Shown: positions 6,326 to 13,867 of the stretch, in pieces
Numbering within the stretch: position 1 is the stretch's first letter
Layout of the letters: each line of letters starts with the position of its first letter
Source: Clostridiales bacterium UBA7573
GTDB taxonomy: Bacteria; Bacillota; Clostridia; Oscillospirales; CAG-272
Direction of reading: 5' to 3'
DNA length: 21,241 bases
NCBI GenBank assembly: GCA_002477905.1
Contig: DLLB01000019.1
Coordinates: 1 to 21,241 of the forward strand
Translations under genes and position numbers: made by a program
Notes under the pieces: generated by a model
Seen by the model: only the letters and a program-made list of their open reading frames with translations
The model's database searches: none
Told to the model about the DNA's origin: nothing

Positions 6326-7687
6326 TCATCCGTTTCCTTTCTGACACGGGGATGTTGCATCCCGGAAAGGTCTTGCACAAAGAAAGCTGAGCGCAACCAA
6401 TAAAATCGTCACACACCACGACAGCGGAAATGCGTGATACAGCATCGCGGGAGACGGCTCTGCACCAAACGCCGTAAAGATCCACACAATCCGAAACGCA
6501 CAAGTTCCCAGCATCGTACTTGCCATCGGCAACACCGGATGCCCGCTTCCCCGTAAAACGCCGGCTGGAATCTCGTACAGGCTACACATCGGTTCAAACA
6601 GCAAAATACACAAAATCCGTTCGCCGGCACTTTGGATCACTGCGGCTTCTGTGGAAAAGAATCCCGCAAAAAAGTCTCGAAAAAGTACGATCGGTACAAT
6701 TAAAACCAAACTGCACAGAACCGAAAAACCAAGGGAGAGCCATAAAATGTTTCGACATCTGCGCAGTTGACCGGCAGCATGGTTCTGCCCGACAAACGTG
6801 GTGGCAGTCTGCCCGAAAGCGGTGATCCCGTAATAAGCGAAATATTCAAAATTCATCGCGATCGTACTTCCGGCAATGGCAATCGAACCGAATGAATTGA
6901 TCGACGCTTGCACAAAAAGATTGGCAAAGCAGAACACCGCGCCTTGCACGGCAGACGGGACGCCCGTTTTCAGCACCTCCCACCCGATTTTCCACTGAAA
7001 ATGCCATTTTCCCAACGGCAGCATTCCCGTCTTACGCAAACGGATCAGAACCAGCGCTGCGGAAAGTGCAGTCGCAAGATCCGTCGCAATCGCCACCCCC
7101 GCAACTCCAAGACGAAATCCGACGACAAACAACAGATTCAGTAAAACATTCGCCACACCGGAAAGAACGAGCGCCACAAAAGGATAGGTGCTGTCTCCGC
7201 GTGCACGCAGAACGGCGGCGCCAAAATCGTACATCAGCAAAAACGGATAGCCCAGCAGGTAGATCCGCAGATACCTCTGCGCGACGGGGAAAATTTCCGC
7301 GGGCGTGTGGAGCAATCGCAAGAGCGCCCCTGCGATTCCTTGACCGATAAGCATCCCACATACGCCAATCGCCACCGCAAGCAACCCGATCGTTTGCATC
7401 ATCTGCGGTAACTCGCGCGTCTGATTCTTTCCGATCCGATTTGCAAAAATGACATTTCCCCCCAAAGATAAGCCGGAGGAAATCGTAACAATCAGTGCGA
7501 CGATCTCGGTATTGGTTCCCACCGCCGCAAGTGCGTCGGCATGATCGAAATACCCGACGACTGCGGTATCTGCGGAATGAAACAGTTGTTGTACAATACT
7601 CGCAAGCGCAATGGGTAAGGTAAACAGCAACAGATTTTTTGCCAAGTGGGCATGTAACATGTCCACGTTCCGATTCCAAAAATGCAT
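6326..7687 (-). CDS. MATE-family multidrug / metabolite efflux transporter
   Basis: A 453-residue polytopic membrane protein with about twelve hydrophobic helices, in the usual size range for MATE transporters, which export drugs or metabolites in exchange for Na+ or H+. Family hallmarks are the N-terminal LLLFTLPIALASIVQQLFHSADTAVVGYF, then ALAAVGTN and the loop GKNQTRELPQ. The second half repeats the pattern (FFSTEAAVIQSAGERILCIL, IPAGVLRGSGHPVLPM). ATG 7687 is chosen for AAGGAG six bases upstream (7699-7694). The gene is divergent from a LysR-type regulator and the two promoters overlap, so that regulator probably controls it. Substrate unknown. Confidence 0.92.
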   Translation of the reverse strand: MHFWNRNVDMLHAHLAKNLLLFTLPIALASIVQQLFHSADTAVVGYFDHADALAAVGTNTEIVALIVTISSGLSLGGNVIFANRIGKNQTRELPQMMQTIGLLAVAIGVCGMLIGQGIAGALLRLLHTPAEIFPVAQRYLRIYLLGYPFLLMYDFGAAVLRARGDSTYPFVALVLSGVANVLLNLLFVVGFRLGVAGVAIATDLATALSAALVLIRLRKTGMLPLGKWHFQWKIGWEVLKTGVPSAVQGAVFCFANLFVQASINSFGSIAIAGSTIAMNFEYFAYYGITAFGQTATTFVGQNHAAGQLRRCRNILWLSLGFSVLCSLVLIVPIVLFRDFFAGFFSTEAAVIQSAGERILCILLFEPMCSLYEIPAGVLRGSGHPVLPMASTMLGTCAFRIVWIFTAFGAEPSPAMLYHAFPLSWCVTILLVALSFLCARPFRDATSPCQKGNG

Positions 7688-7710
7688 GATCTTCTCCTTC
7701 CAATTCACTC

Positions 7711-7739
7711 TTGTATCATTATACAGGATGTGTTATAAT
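7711..7739 (+). promoter_or_regulatory. Promoter of the lysR-type gene
   Basis: TTGTAT (7711-7716), 17-base spacer, then a perfect TATAAT (7734-7739) with extended -10 TG (TGTTATAAT). It overlaps the MATE promoter on the other strand. Confidence 0.72.
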
Positions 7740-7746
7740 AAGAAAA
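7718..7746 (-). promoter_or_regulatory. Promoter of the MATE gene
   Basis: On the minus strand a perfect TATAAT (7723-7718) lies 17 bases after a weak -35 (7746-7741, TTTTCT). A weak -35 fits a promoter that needs LysR-type activation. The dyad TGTAT-CATT-ATACA (7712-7725) spans this -10 box and the -35 of the opposing promoter and is a candidate regulator site. Confidence 0.55.
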
Positions 7747-7790
7747 GCGAATTTTACGCATGTAAATCATCGAAAAAAGGAATGGATACA

Positions 7791-8681
7791 ATGGAAACGC
7801 CCTTATTGAAATATCTTGCCTTTGTCCGCACGGTTGAAAAAGGCAGCTTCACCAAAGCCGCGGAAGAATTACACTATGCGCAATCCTCGGTGAGTAAAAT
7901 GATTGCGGATCTGGAAAGCGACTGGGGACTGACGCTATTAGAAAGAGGGAAACATGGGGTGACGCTGACAGCAGCCGGCGAGCAAATCCTGCCGCTTGTC
8001 AGAGCCACTTTGCAGGAACATCAGAAGCTGGAGGAATCCATTGACCGCATGCACGGCGCAGAGACAGGATTTGTGCGCATCGGTACCTTTGCAAGCGTTG
8101 CCATCCACTGGTTGCCGAATCTTTTTACAAAATTTCGCAAGGATTACCCCGGCATTGAATATGAAATGCTGTTGGGAGATTATGAGGAAGTCGAACGGTG
8201 GATCGCGGAAGGACGAGTGGACTGCGGCTTTTTGCGCCTGCCGACCGTGCACGCATTTGACACCCTATTACTGAAGCAGGATGCCTATATGGTGGTGCTC
8301 CCCAAAGGGCATCCGCTTGCAAAAACGGACACGGTGGCAATCGAGGAATTGAACGATCAGCTGTTTTTACTGTTGGAACACGGTGGTAAGACAGAAGTTT
8401 CAGAGCTTTTAGAGCAAAGCCATGTCCATCCGGACATTCGGTTTACCACCTGGGAGGATTTTGCCATCTTAGCCATGGTGGAAAAAGGACTGGGCATCGG
8501 CATTTTGCCGTCTTTGATTTTACAACGCATTCCCTACCAAGTGGAAATTCGACCGCTTGCCGTTCCGTTTTTCCGAAAAATCGGAATCGCGATGAAAGAT
8601 CGAAGCCGTCTGACACCCGCAACGCAAAAATTTCTTTCCTATCTGCCGTTCTGCGAAAATACCGAGAAAACTTTTGCCTAA
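7791..8681 (+). CDS. LysR-family transcriptional regulator
   Basis: A 296-residue regulator of normal LysR length. Residues 1-60 form the winged helix-turn-helix: LLKYLAFVRTVEKGSFTKAA, then ELHYAQSSVSKMIADLE and TLLERGKHGVTLTAAGE. The rest is the two-lobed co-inducer domain, beginning with FVRIGTFASVAIHWLPNLF. ATG 7791 is preferred because AAGGA lies nine bases upstream; ATG 7782 directly abuts that site. It is divergent from the MATE efflux gene, the usual arrangement for a LysR regulator and its target. Its promoter overlaps the MATE promoter, so autoregulation is likely. A terminator follows within 11 bases. Confidence 0.94.
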   Translation: METPLLKYLAFVRTVEKGSFTKAAEELHYAQSSVSKMIADLESDWGLTLLERGKHGVTLTAAGEQILPLVRATLQEHQKLEESIDRMHGAETGFVRIGTFASVAIHWLPNLFTKFRKDYPGIEYEMLLGDYEEVERWIAEGRVDCGFLRLPTVHAFDTLLLKQDAYMVVLPKGHPLAKTDTVAIEELNDQLFLLLEHGGKTEVSELLEQSHVHPDIRFTTWEDFAILAMVEKGLGIGILPSLILQRIPYQVEIRPLAVPFFRKIGIAMKDRSRLTPATQKFLSYLPFCENTEKTFA

Positions 8682-8691
8682 TTGACATAAA

Positions 8692-8726
8692 AAACAAGGG
8701 AAACCGTTTGGCTTCCCTTGTTTTTT
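8692..8726. terminator. Bidirectional terminator between the lysR and GH78-like genes
   Basis: AAACAAGGGAA (8692-8702) pairs with TTCCCTTGTTT (8713-8723); a further CC/GG pair lies inside after one mismatch, with loop GTTT. TTTTTT follows on plus and a T-rich run on minus, serving both convergent genes. Confidence 0.85.
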
Positions 8727-8753
8727 CTATTTTTTGGTTGCGGCAAGTCGGCT

Positions 8754-11099
8754 TTACACGATTTCGTCGCGATAAACCGGCAGAACTGCACTCTGGAACG
8801 CTTTTGTCACGTCCCCCTCTGCAAAATGCCAACCTTTCGGCAACCGGACGCTTCCCGTCACGCCGTCCGCCTTTTCCAACGTCAACGTGATCTCAGTATC
8901 CGTTTTCCGCTCCCAACGGACACGGACTTTTCCGGCTACGGTTTCGTATTCGCCCTCCGCAAAAGTCAGATCGTGTACGAAACTCGGCGCGATCTCTACA
9001 TAGGACGCATCCTGCAAAGTAGGATTAACGCGAATCCCAGCGAGATACATCATAAAGAAACCGGAGATAAAGCCGAAGAAATGATGGTTAAAGGAAAACG
9101 GTTCCACATACAGCGCTTCAATATCGGTGATGGATTCCGGCAATGCCGTATAGCCCGCATCCACAATCGCACGGTAGGAGGGAGCGGTCGGCTGCATCAA
9201 CAGCCGATAGGCAAGCTCCGTTTCCCCATGCTCCGCCAACAGATGGAACAAATACCGCAGTCCGAGGCATCCGCCGGACATATGATCGTCGTTTGCATGA
9301 ATCAGATTCTTCAACACCGCGAAAGCGCGCGCTTCCTCCTGCGGCGTGAAAATACCATACCAAAGCGCCAGTCCCTGCGCGCTCTGCGTTCCTTCCGCCA
9401 CCACATAGGTATCCCAATGAACCAAATGATCGCGAAATGCCTGCCGCAGCTGCGTCCATAAAGTTTCGGCATACTCTGCCTCCGCGATCTTTCCGATCTC
9501 ACGGAACAGATAAGCGGATTTTTTCGCGCAATCCATCACAATCAGCGTATCCGTGACCGCAAGCGGCGTATGTTTGGCTTTTTCGTCGCACGGACACCAG
9601 TCAAACAATCCATAAGCAAGCAAGCCGTTTTCATCCCGCTTTCCGGCGGCATAACACAGATAGCGGAACATCGCGGTCGCGTTTTCCTCCACAATCTGCC
9701 GGTCTGCCCGCAATACATAGGATTCATACGGCAGATTGAACAGCGCGATGTCCCATCCGGGACCATTGCCCCACTCAAATCCCCATCCGCCGGTCGGAAT
9801 AACGCCCGGAATGCTTCCGTTCCTTGCCTGCGAAGCATAAACGTTGCGCATCCACTCCCGATAGTTACGCGTGGCATCATAATGTAGCAAAGCGTGTTCG
9901 CTGGTCAGCGCAGCGTCGCCTGTCCAGCCGTTTTTCTCCCGATGCGGGCAATCCGTCGGGAAATGATAAAAATTCGACAAAAACGAGTTCATGGACATCG
10001 CCTGCAAGCAGTTGATCGTCTCATTGGAACAAGAGAAAGCGCCGATTTTGCGCAAATCCGTATGGAATACCAAATATGTCAGGGTATCCTCTGCAATCTG
10101 ATCGTCGCGCAGTCCTGTTACATAGCAATACTGGAAGCCGTGATAGGTAAAGCAGGGGACGAAGATCTCCTCCGCGTCTCCCCGACAAATGTACACATCC
10201 CGCTGTCCATAACCAAGCGGATAAAATTTATTGATATTATACGGATCAATCGCGCCATCTGCATCCAATATTTCCGCAAATTGCAGGTCAATACGCTGTC
10301 CGGGCGTCGTATTTTTCACCTTCAACCGGACAAGTCCGGCAGAATTGTAACCAAAATCAAACCCGACGCCGCCCATATTTGCCACAGGACCTTCCGGCGG
10401 TTGATGGTTTGTCAGATACTCTGCCACTTTCGGATGAATCCATTTTTTCGTCATATCCGAAAGCCGGGCATTTTTATCGATGGAAACCGGAGAAATTTCC
10501 CGTTTGCAGACAATCGGATCCACATCGCAGAGCCGCGCTTCTCCGCGCGGCGTTTCCACACGGATCACAGGCGTCCATGCGGCATCGTCGAAACCGGGAC
10601 AATCCCACCCCGGTTGTTCCTTGCGCGCATCGTAGAAGCATCCGCTCCGCAGATCGTCGAACCAGATCGGAGACGGTGCGCTGACAAACGCGGAAGCGTC
10701 AAACGTCAGTTCTTCCGTGGTGAAGGTGCATGCCACACGCGGTGCGCCGCGATAGCGGGCGTCGTCAAAATCCCAGGTAAGACCGCCCATGCTGTTCAGC
10801 ATCCCGTTGCCGAGATACAGACCGATCACGTTTTCGCCCGCATGTAAATGCGGGGCAAGCTCATAGGTATCATAGTATAAAAGATCATCCGGATTGGAAA
10901 TGTACGGTGCAAGCAATGTGGAAGTCAGTTCTGTGCCATTGACAAACAGCCGATAGAAACCAAGTCCGCAGATCAGAAGCTTTGCGCTTTGCGGCGCTTT
11001 GGTCAGGGAAAAAGCATGGCGCATGGCAGGGGCGCAAACCGGTTTTTCATAGGTAGCATACGCGTTTGACGCGGCATAGAAAGAAAGCGGAAAATCCAT
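8754..11099 (-). CDS. GH78-like alpha-L-rhamnosidase-type glycoside hydrolase
   Basis: A 781-residue protein without a signal peptide, so probably cytoplasmic. N-terminal beta domains carry ICGLGFYRLFVNG and a YYDTYELAPHLHAGENVIGLYLGNGM-like block seen in rhamnosidases. The alpha/alpha-barrel catalytic domain contains DCPHREKNGWTGDA (residues 383-396). Asp383, Glu388 and Asp395 keep the +5/+7 spacing of the acidic residues I recall from characterised bacterial GH78 enzymes, making Glu388 the likely general acid. Glu655 (context TALPESI) is a candidate base, and SFNHHFFGF follows near the barrel end. A C-terminal beta-sandwich (IAPSF to VRLPKG) completes the plan. Start has AAAAAGGAG upstream. 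The AraC gene behind it and the divergent isomerase suggest joint use of a plant or host glycoside; the exact sugar is uncertain. Confidence 0.85.
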   Translation of the reverse strand: MDFPLSFYAASNAYATYEKPVCAPAMRHAFSLTKAPQSAKLLICGLGFYRLFVNGTELTSTLLAPYISNPDDLLYYDTYELAPHLHAGENVIGLYLGNGMLNSMGGLTWDFDDARYRGAPRVACTFTTEELTFDASAFVSAPSPIWFDDLRSGCFYDARKEQPGWDCPGFDDAAWTPVIRVETPRGEARLCDVDPIVCKREISPVSIDKNARLSDMTKKWIHPKVAEYLTNHQPPEGPVANMGGVGFDFGYNSAGLVRLKVKNTTPGQRIDLQFAEILDADGAIDPYNINKFYPLGYGQRDVYICRGDAEEIFVPCFTYHGFQYCYVTGLRDDQIAEDTLTYLVFHTDLRKIGAFSCSNETINCLQAMSMNSFLSNFYHFPTDCPHREKNGWTGDAALTSEHALLHYDATRNYREWMRNVYASQARNGSIPGVIPTGGWGFEWGNGPGWDIALFNLPYESYVLRADRQIVEENATAMFRYLCYAAGKRDENGLLAYGLFDWCPCDEKAKHTPLAVTDTLIVMDCAKKSAYLFREIGKIAEAEYAETLWTQLRQAFRDHLVHWDTYVVAEGTQSAQGLALWYGIFTPQEEARAFAVLKNLIHANDDHMSGGCLGLRYLFHLLAEHGETELAYRLLMQPTAPSYRAIVDAGYTALPESITDIEALYVEPFSFNHHFFGFISGFFMMYLAGIRVNPTLQDASYVEIAPSFVHDLTFAEGEYETVAGKVRVRWERKTDTEITLTLEKADGVTGSVRLPKGWHFAEGDVTKAFQSAVLPVYRDEIV

Positions 11100-11158
11100 A
11101 AGTCTCTCCTTTTTAATAAAAGCATTTTCAAAAAAACCGCCGGGATACGGCTACTGCG

Positions 11159-11187
11159 ATTGTAGCATAGTTTTTTCCCAAAAGCAA
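11159..11187 (-). promoter_or_regulatory. Promoter of the GH78-like gene
   Basis: On the minus strand TTGCTT (11187-11182) is followed after 17 bases by TACAAT (11164-11159), with extended -10 TG (TGCTACAAT). It sits between the araC-type gene and the glycosidase, so the glycosidase can be expressed independently of the regulator. Confidence 0.68.
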
Positions 11188-11249
11188 GGGGGTTTTCAAG
11201 ATTTCCAAACAAAAAAAATGGAACGTTTTTTGTACAGAATATCCAAAAT

Positions 11250-12089
11250 TCAAGAAGATTCCCCAAATGGCGCGTTACCTTGTAATGGAAAATGTCGGTA
11301 TTGCGTTGGCGTGCATCCGCTGTGCCTGCGAAAAAAGCGACTGAAATAGTTTGCATCTGCAAAACCGCATGCCTCGGCAATCTCCGCAACCGTTCCGATC
11401 TGCGCCGAAAGCAATTCCTTTGCCAGCGTCAAGCGACATTTATCACGATAGGATTGCGCGGTCATACCGAACGATCGGAAAAAAAGGCGGCGAAAATGCG
11501 TCGGGCTTAAATGACACAGCGCAGCAAGCTCCGGAATATCCGGCGTCTGCGCATGCAGATCCTCCAACAGTTCTTTGGCAGGTGCCAATCGGGCGATAGA
11601 ATCAGACGTTTCCCCAAGTAAGCACAGAAAAAAGCGCCGCATAAGCGAAACGAGCACCTCATGTGCCGCCATCCGGTACCCCGGACGTTTTCCTTGGAAA
11701 TGCGCAATCAACCGCAGAGCGTCCTGCTCTGCGGCGGCAAGATCCTGCATTTTGGCAAGCAAAAGCCGCCGCGCAGCAAGCATTTCCCGCAGGGCGGCTG
11801 GATGAGAGGTCTGCATGTCTGCCCGAAAATTGACGGTCATATGGGAGAAAGGCGCTTGCGCCGTCACACGGTATCCGATCCCGACCGGAACCAACGCGCT
11901 TTCCCCCGCGCAAAGCGATTGCCGTACGCCGTTTGCAAACCGGTATTCCGCTTCTCCGGACAGCGCAAGAATCCATCCGTATTCCAAGCGTCCCGCAGGA
12001 TACGCACATCCACGTCCGGTTGCAAATTCCCATTTGTGCGCAAGCACCACTTCTCCGACGGCAAAATAAAAATCCACCCTATCCTCCAT
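11250..12089 (-). CDS. AraC-family transcriptional regulator, sugar island 2
   Basis: A 279-residue regulator. The N-terminal half looks like a cupin sensor (YGWILALSGEAEYRFANG, then AGESALVPVGIGYRV). The C-terminal half is the AraC double helix-turn-helix: PELAALCHLSPTHFRRLFFR, then a second motif ending EIAEACGFADANYFSRFFRR and the tail HSGCTPTQYR. Of two possible starts, ATG 12089 is preferred because AGGAGG lies eight bases upstream; ATG 12095 is only two bases from it. The gene lies between a GH78-like glycosidase on the same strand and a divergent sugar isomerase, and most likely regulates both. A perfect 10-bp palindrome lies inside its promoter spacer, hinting at autoregulation. Confidence 0.92.
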   Translation of the reverse strand: MEDRVDFYFAVGEVVLAHKWEFATGRGCAYPAGRLEYGWILALSGEAEYRFANGVRQSLCAGESALVPVGIGYRVTAQAPFSHMTVNFRADMQTSHPAALREMLAARRLLLAKMQDLAAAEQDALRLIAHFQGKRPGYRMAAHEVLVSLMRRFFLCLLGETSDSIARLAPAKELLEDLHAQTPDIPELAALCHLSPTHFRRLFFRSFGMTAQSYRDKCRLTLAKELLSAQIGTVAEIAEACGFADANYFSRFFRRHSGCTPTQYRHFPLQGNAPFGESS

Positions 12090-12110
12090 CAGCATCGCCT
12101 CCTTTCCTTC

Positions 12111-12139
12111 AGTATAGCCTACCTGCCGGCAGAAGTCAA
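12111..12139 (-). promoter_or_regulatory. Promoter of the second araC-type gene, with palindrome in the spacer
   Basis: On the minus strand TTGACT (12139-12134), 17-base spacer, TATACT (12116-12111): five of six matches in each box. The perfect palindrome CTGCCGGCAG (12123-12132) lies in the spacer, where a bound protein would block RNA polymerase. Confidence 0.8.
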
Positions 12140-12149
12140 GCCAAAAGGG

Positions 12150-12176
12150 ACAGATTGTGCTGAAAATGAACAGATT
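12150..12176 (+). repeat. Direct repeat ACAGATT x2, candidate AraC-type operator
   Basis: ACAGATT at 12150-12156 and again at 12170-12176, start-to-start 20 bases (about two helical turns). The second copy ends six bases before the -35 of the isomerase promoter. AraC-type activators commonly bind such direct repeats next to the -35 box. Confidence 0.5.
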
Positions 12177-12181
12177 CTCTC

Positions 12182-12210
12182 TTGTTCTTCTTTGACAATA
12201 TGATTATACT
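12182..12210 (+). promoter_or_regulatory. Promoter of the sugar isomerase gene
   Basis: TTGTTC (12182-12187), 17-base spacer, TATACT (12205-12210). The -35 is weak, in keeping with activation from the direct repeat just upstream. Confidence 0.6.
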
Positions 12211-12242
12211 GAAAGCATCTTGATCCAGGAAAGAAGGAACAA

Positions 12243-13676
12243 ATGATGAAGAAACCGCGCATTGCCATTGTAACCGTAGGGCACGCGACTTATTTTAAGC
12301 AATTTCCAACGCTCAAAGACGAACTGATGAAAAAGGCAACGGCTTTCGCCGCGCTTTTGCCGCGAGAACGGATGGAACAGATTGACGGCGGATATGTCAG
12401 CTGTGTGAACGAGGCGTTTGCCGCCGTCCGTTTTCTGAAAACGCAGGACGCGGACCTTCTGTTTCTCGTTTTATCCACTTACGTCCCCTCCGCAATCTGC
12501 GCGGCGTTCGCGCGCAATCTCGACATTCCGCAGATCCTTGTGGGGATTCAGCCGCTTTCGCATCTGGATTATCAGAATACCACCACCTATCTGCAACTGG
12601 TGAACGACGATATTTGCGCCATGCCGGAAGCGGCGGGCGTATACCGGCGGCTGGGGCGTAAGATCCCGCCATGCATCGTCGCAACCGCAGATCAAACTGA
12701 ATTCTTACGCAAGGAGCTTGCGCAGTGGGTAGACGCCGCCTGCGCAAAAGCCGCCTTCAAATACGAGACGATCGGTTATCTCGGTCACACCTACGAGGGC
12801 ATGTACGATATGCATACCGATCCGACCGCATTTACCCGCGCGTTCGGCGCACATGTTGAAATGCTGGAAATCTGCGAGCTGGCAAAAAACGCAAACGAGG
12901 TGTCCCAAGCGCAGATTCAGGATAAAATCGCCGTCATGCGGGAAACCTTCCGCATTTGCGAACCGTCAAACGATCCGTTGACCGACTTTGTCCAAGACGA
13001 AGATCTGGCGCGGTCAGCGCGCGCCGCCTGCGCGCTGGAGCGTTTTGTCTTTGCGCATCATCTGCGTGCGCTTGCATATTTTTACCGTGGCGAACCGCAC
13101 ACGCCTTATGAAGAACTTGCGGCAAACCTGATCGTTGGGAACACCCTGCTCACCTCTGCGGGCATTCCGCTTGCGGGAGAGGCAGATCTGAAAACCGCGG
13201 CGGCAATGCTGATCGTAAAAGAGTTAGGCGGCGGCGGTTCTTTTGCGGAAATTCACCCGTTTGATACAGAAAGCAATGTGGTATTGATCGGGCACGACGG
13301 TCCGCATAATCTGCAAATTGCGCAGGGGAAGCCGATTCTACGAAAGCTGAAAGCCTATCATGGCAAGCCGGGGAGCGGCATCGGCGTGGAATTTTCCTTA
13401 AAGAACGGTCCGGTCACGATGCTCAGTATTTCTGTGGACGAAGCCGGCGGCTTCCGTCTGATTGCGGCAAAGGGAACTTCCCTGCCCGGTGAAATTCCGC
13501 AAACCGGCAACACCAACACCCGCGTCGCCTTTGATTGCCCTGTCACCGATTTTCTGTCCAGATGGTGCGAGGCAGGTCCGACGCATCATGTGGCGCTCGG
13601 CTGTGGGGATCTGCTTGCCAAATTACAGAAATTTTCCGTTCTCACCGATCTGCCGCTTACCATCGTAAACGCTTGA
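12243..13676 (+). CDS. L-arabinose / L-fucose isomerase-fold sugar isomerase
   Basis: A 477-residue protein of the AraA/FucI superfamily, which interconverts aldoses and ketoses with a divalent metal. N terminus RIAIVTVGHATYFKQFPTLK and the block TYVPSAICAAFARNLDIPQI resemble AraA. The expected acidic and histidine metal/catalytic ligands are present: Glu313 (AGEADLK), Glu336 (FAEIHPFD), His351 (GHDGPH) and His448/449 (GPTHH). Their spacing is close to that I recall for E. coli AraA (306, 333, 350, 450). AAGGA lies four bases before ATG 12243 and seven before ATG 12246, so the second Met may be the true start. It is divergent from an AraC regulator and probably co-regulated with the GH78-like glycosidase. 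With no kinase or epimerase nearby, arabinose, fucose or another sugar cannot be distinguished. Confidence 0.82.
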   Translation: MMKKPRIAIVTVGHATYFKQFPTLKDELMKKATAFAALLPRERMEQIDGGYVSCVNEAFAAVRFLKTQDADLLFLVLSTYVPSAICAAFARNLDIPQILVGIQPLSHLDYQNTTTYLQLVNDDICAMPEAAGVYRRLGRKIPPCIVATADQTEFLRKELAQWVDAACAKAAFKYETIGYLGHTYEGMYDMHTDPTAFTRAFGAHVEMLEICELAKNANEVSQAQIQDKIAVMRETFRICEPSNDPLTDFVQDEDLARSARAACALERFVFAHHLRALAYFYRGEPHTPYEELAANLIVGNTLLTSAGIPLAGEADLKTAAAMLIVKELGGGGSFAEIHPFDTESNVVLIGHDGPHNLQIAQGKPILRKLKAYHGKPGSGIGVEFSLKNGPVTMLSISVDEAGGFRLIAAKGTSLPGEIPQTGNTNTRVAFDCPVTDFLSRWCEAGPTHHVALGCGDLLAKLQKFSVLTDLPLTIVNA

Positions 13677-13732
13677 TCGACACACAACCGAGCGCGTTTT
13701 TTCAGATCCGACATCCTGTTTGCACCATTTTC

Positions 13733-13771
13733 AAAACGTCCTTGCGATTCATCCTGCCGCAAGGACGTTTT
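13733..13771. terminator. Terminator after the isomerase gene
   Basis: A perfect 14-bp stem (13733-13746 with 13758-13771) with an 11-base loop. It ends GTTTT on the plus strand, so the T run lies in the stem. No further T tract follows, which makes it less canonical. Confidence 0.65.
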
Positions 13772-13838
13772 AGATGACTGCCATGGGTATCAGGAAAGCA
13801 TTGGAGGAAAATGACACATATCCTTTCCGGTTTTGCGG

Positions 13839-13844
13839 TATACT
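13839..13844 (+). promoter_or_regulatory. Possible -10 box of the UDP-GlcNAc 2-epimerase gene
   Basis: TATACT lies 24 bases before the start codon. The nearest good -35, ATGACA (13811-13816), is 22 bases upstream, too far for a standard promoter. Support is weak. Confidence 0.3.
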
Positions 13845-13867
13845 AACGTAAAACGGAGGATCGGAAT

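Noticed and set aside
9894..10847. Long plus-strand open frame opposite the GH78-like gene
   Set aside because: It is antisense to a well-supported glycosidase, with no ribosome binding site and a composition typical of a shadow frame.
12192..12210. Perfect TTGACA just before TATACT upstream of the isomerase
   Set aside because: Only seven bases separate the boxes; TTGTTC at 12182 gives the proper 17-base spacing.
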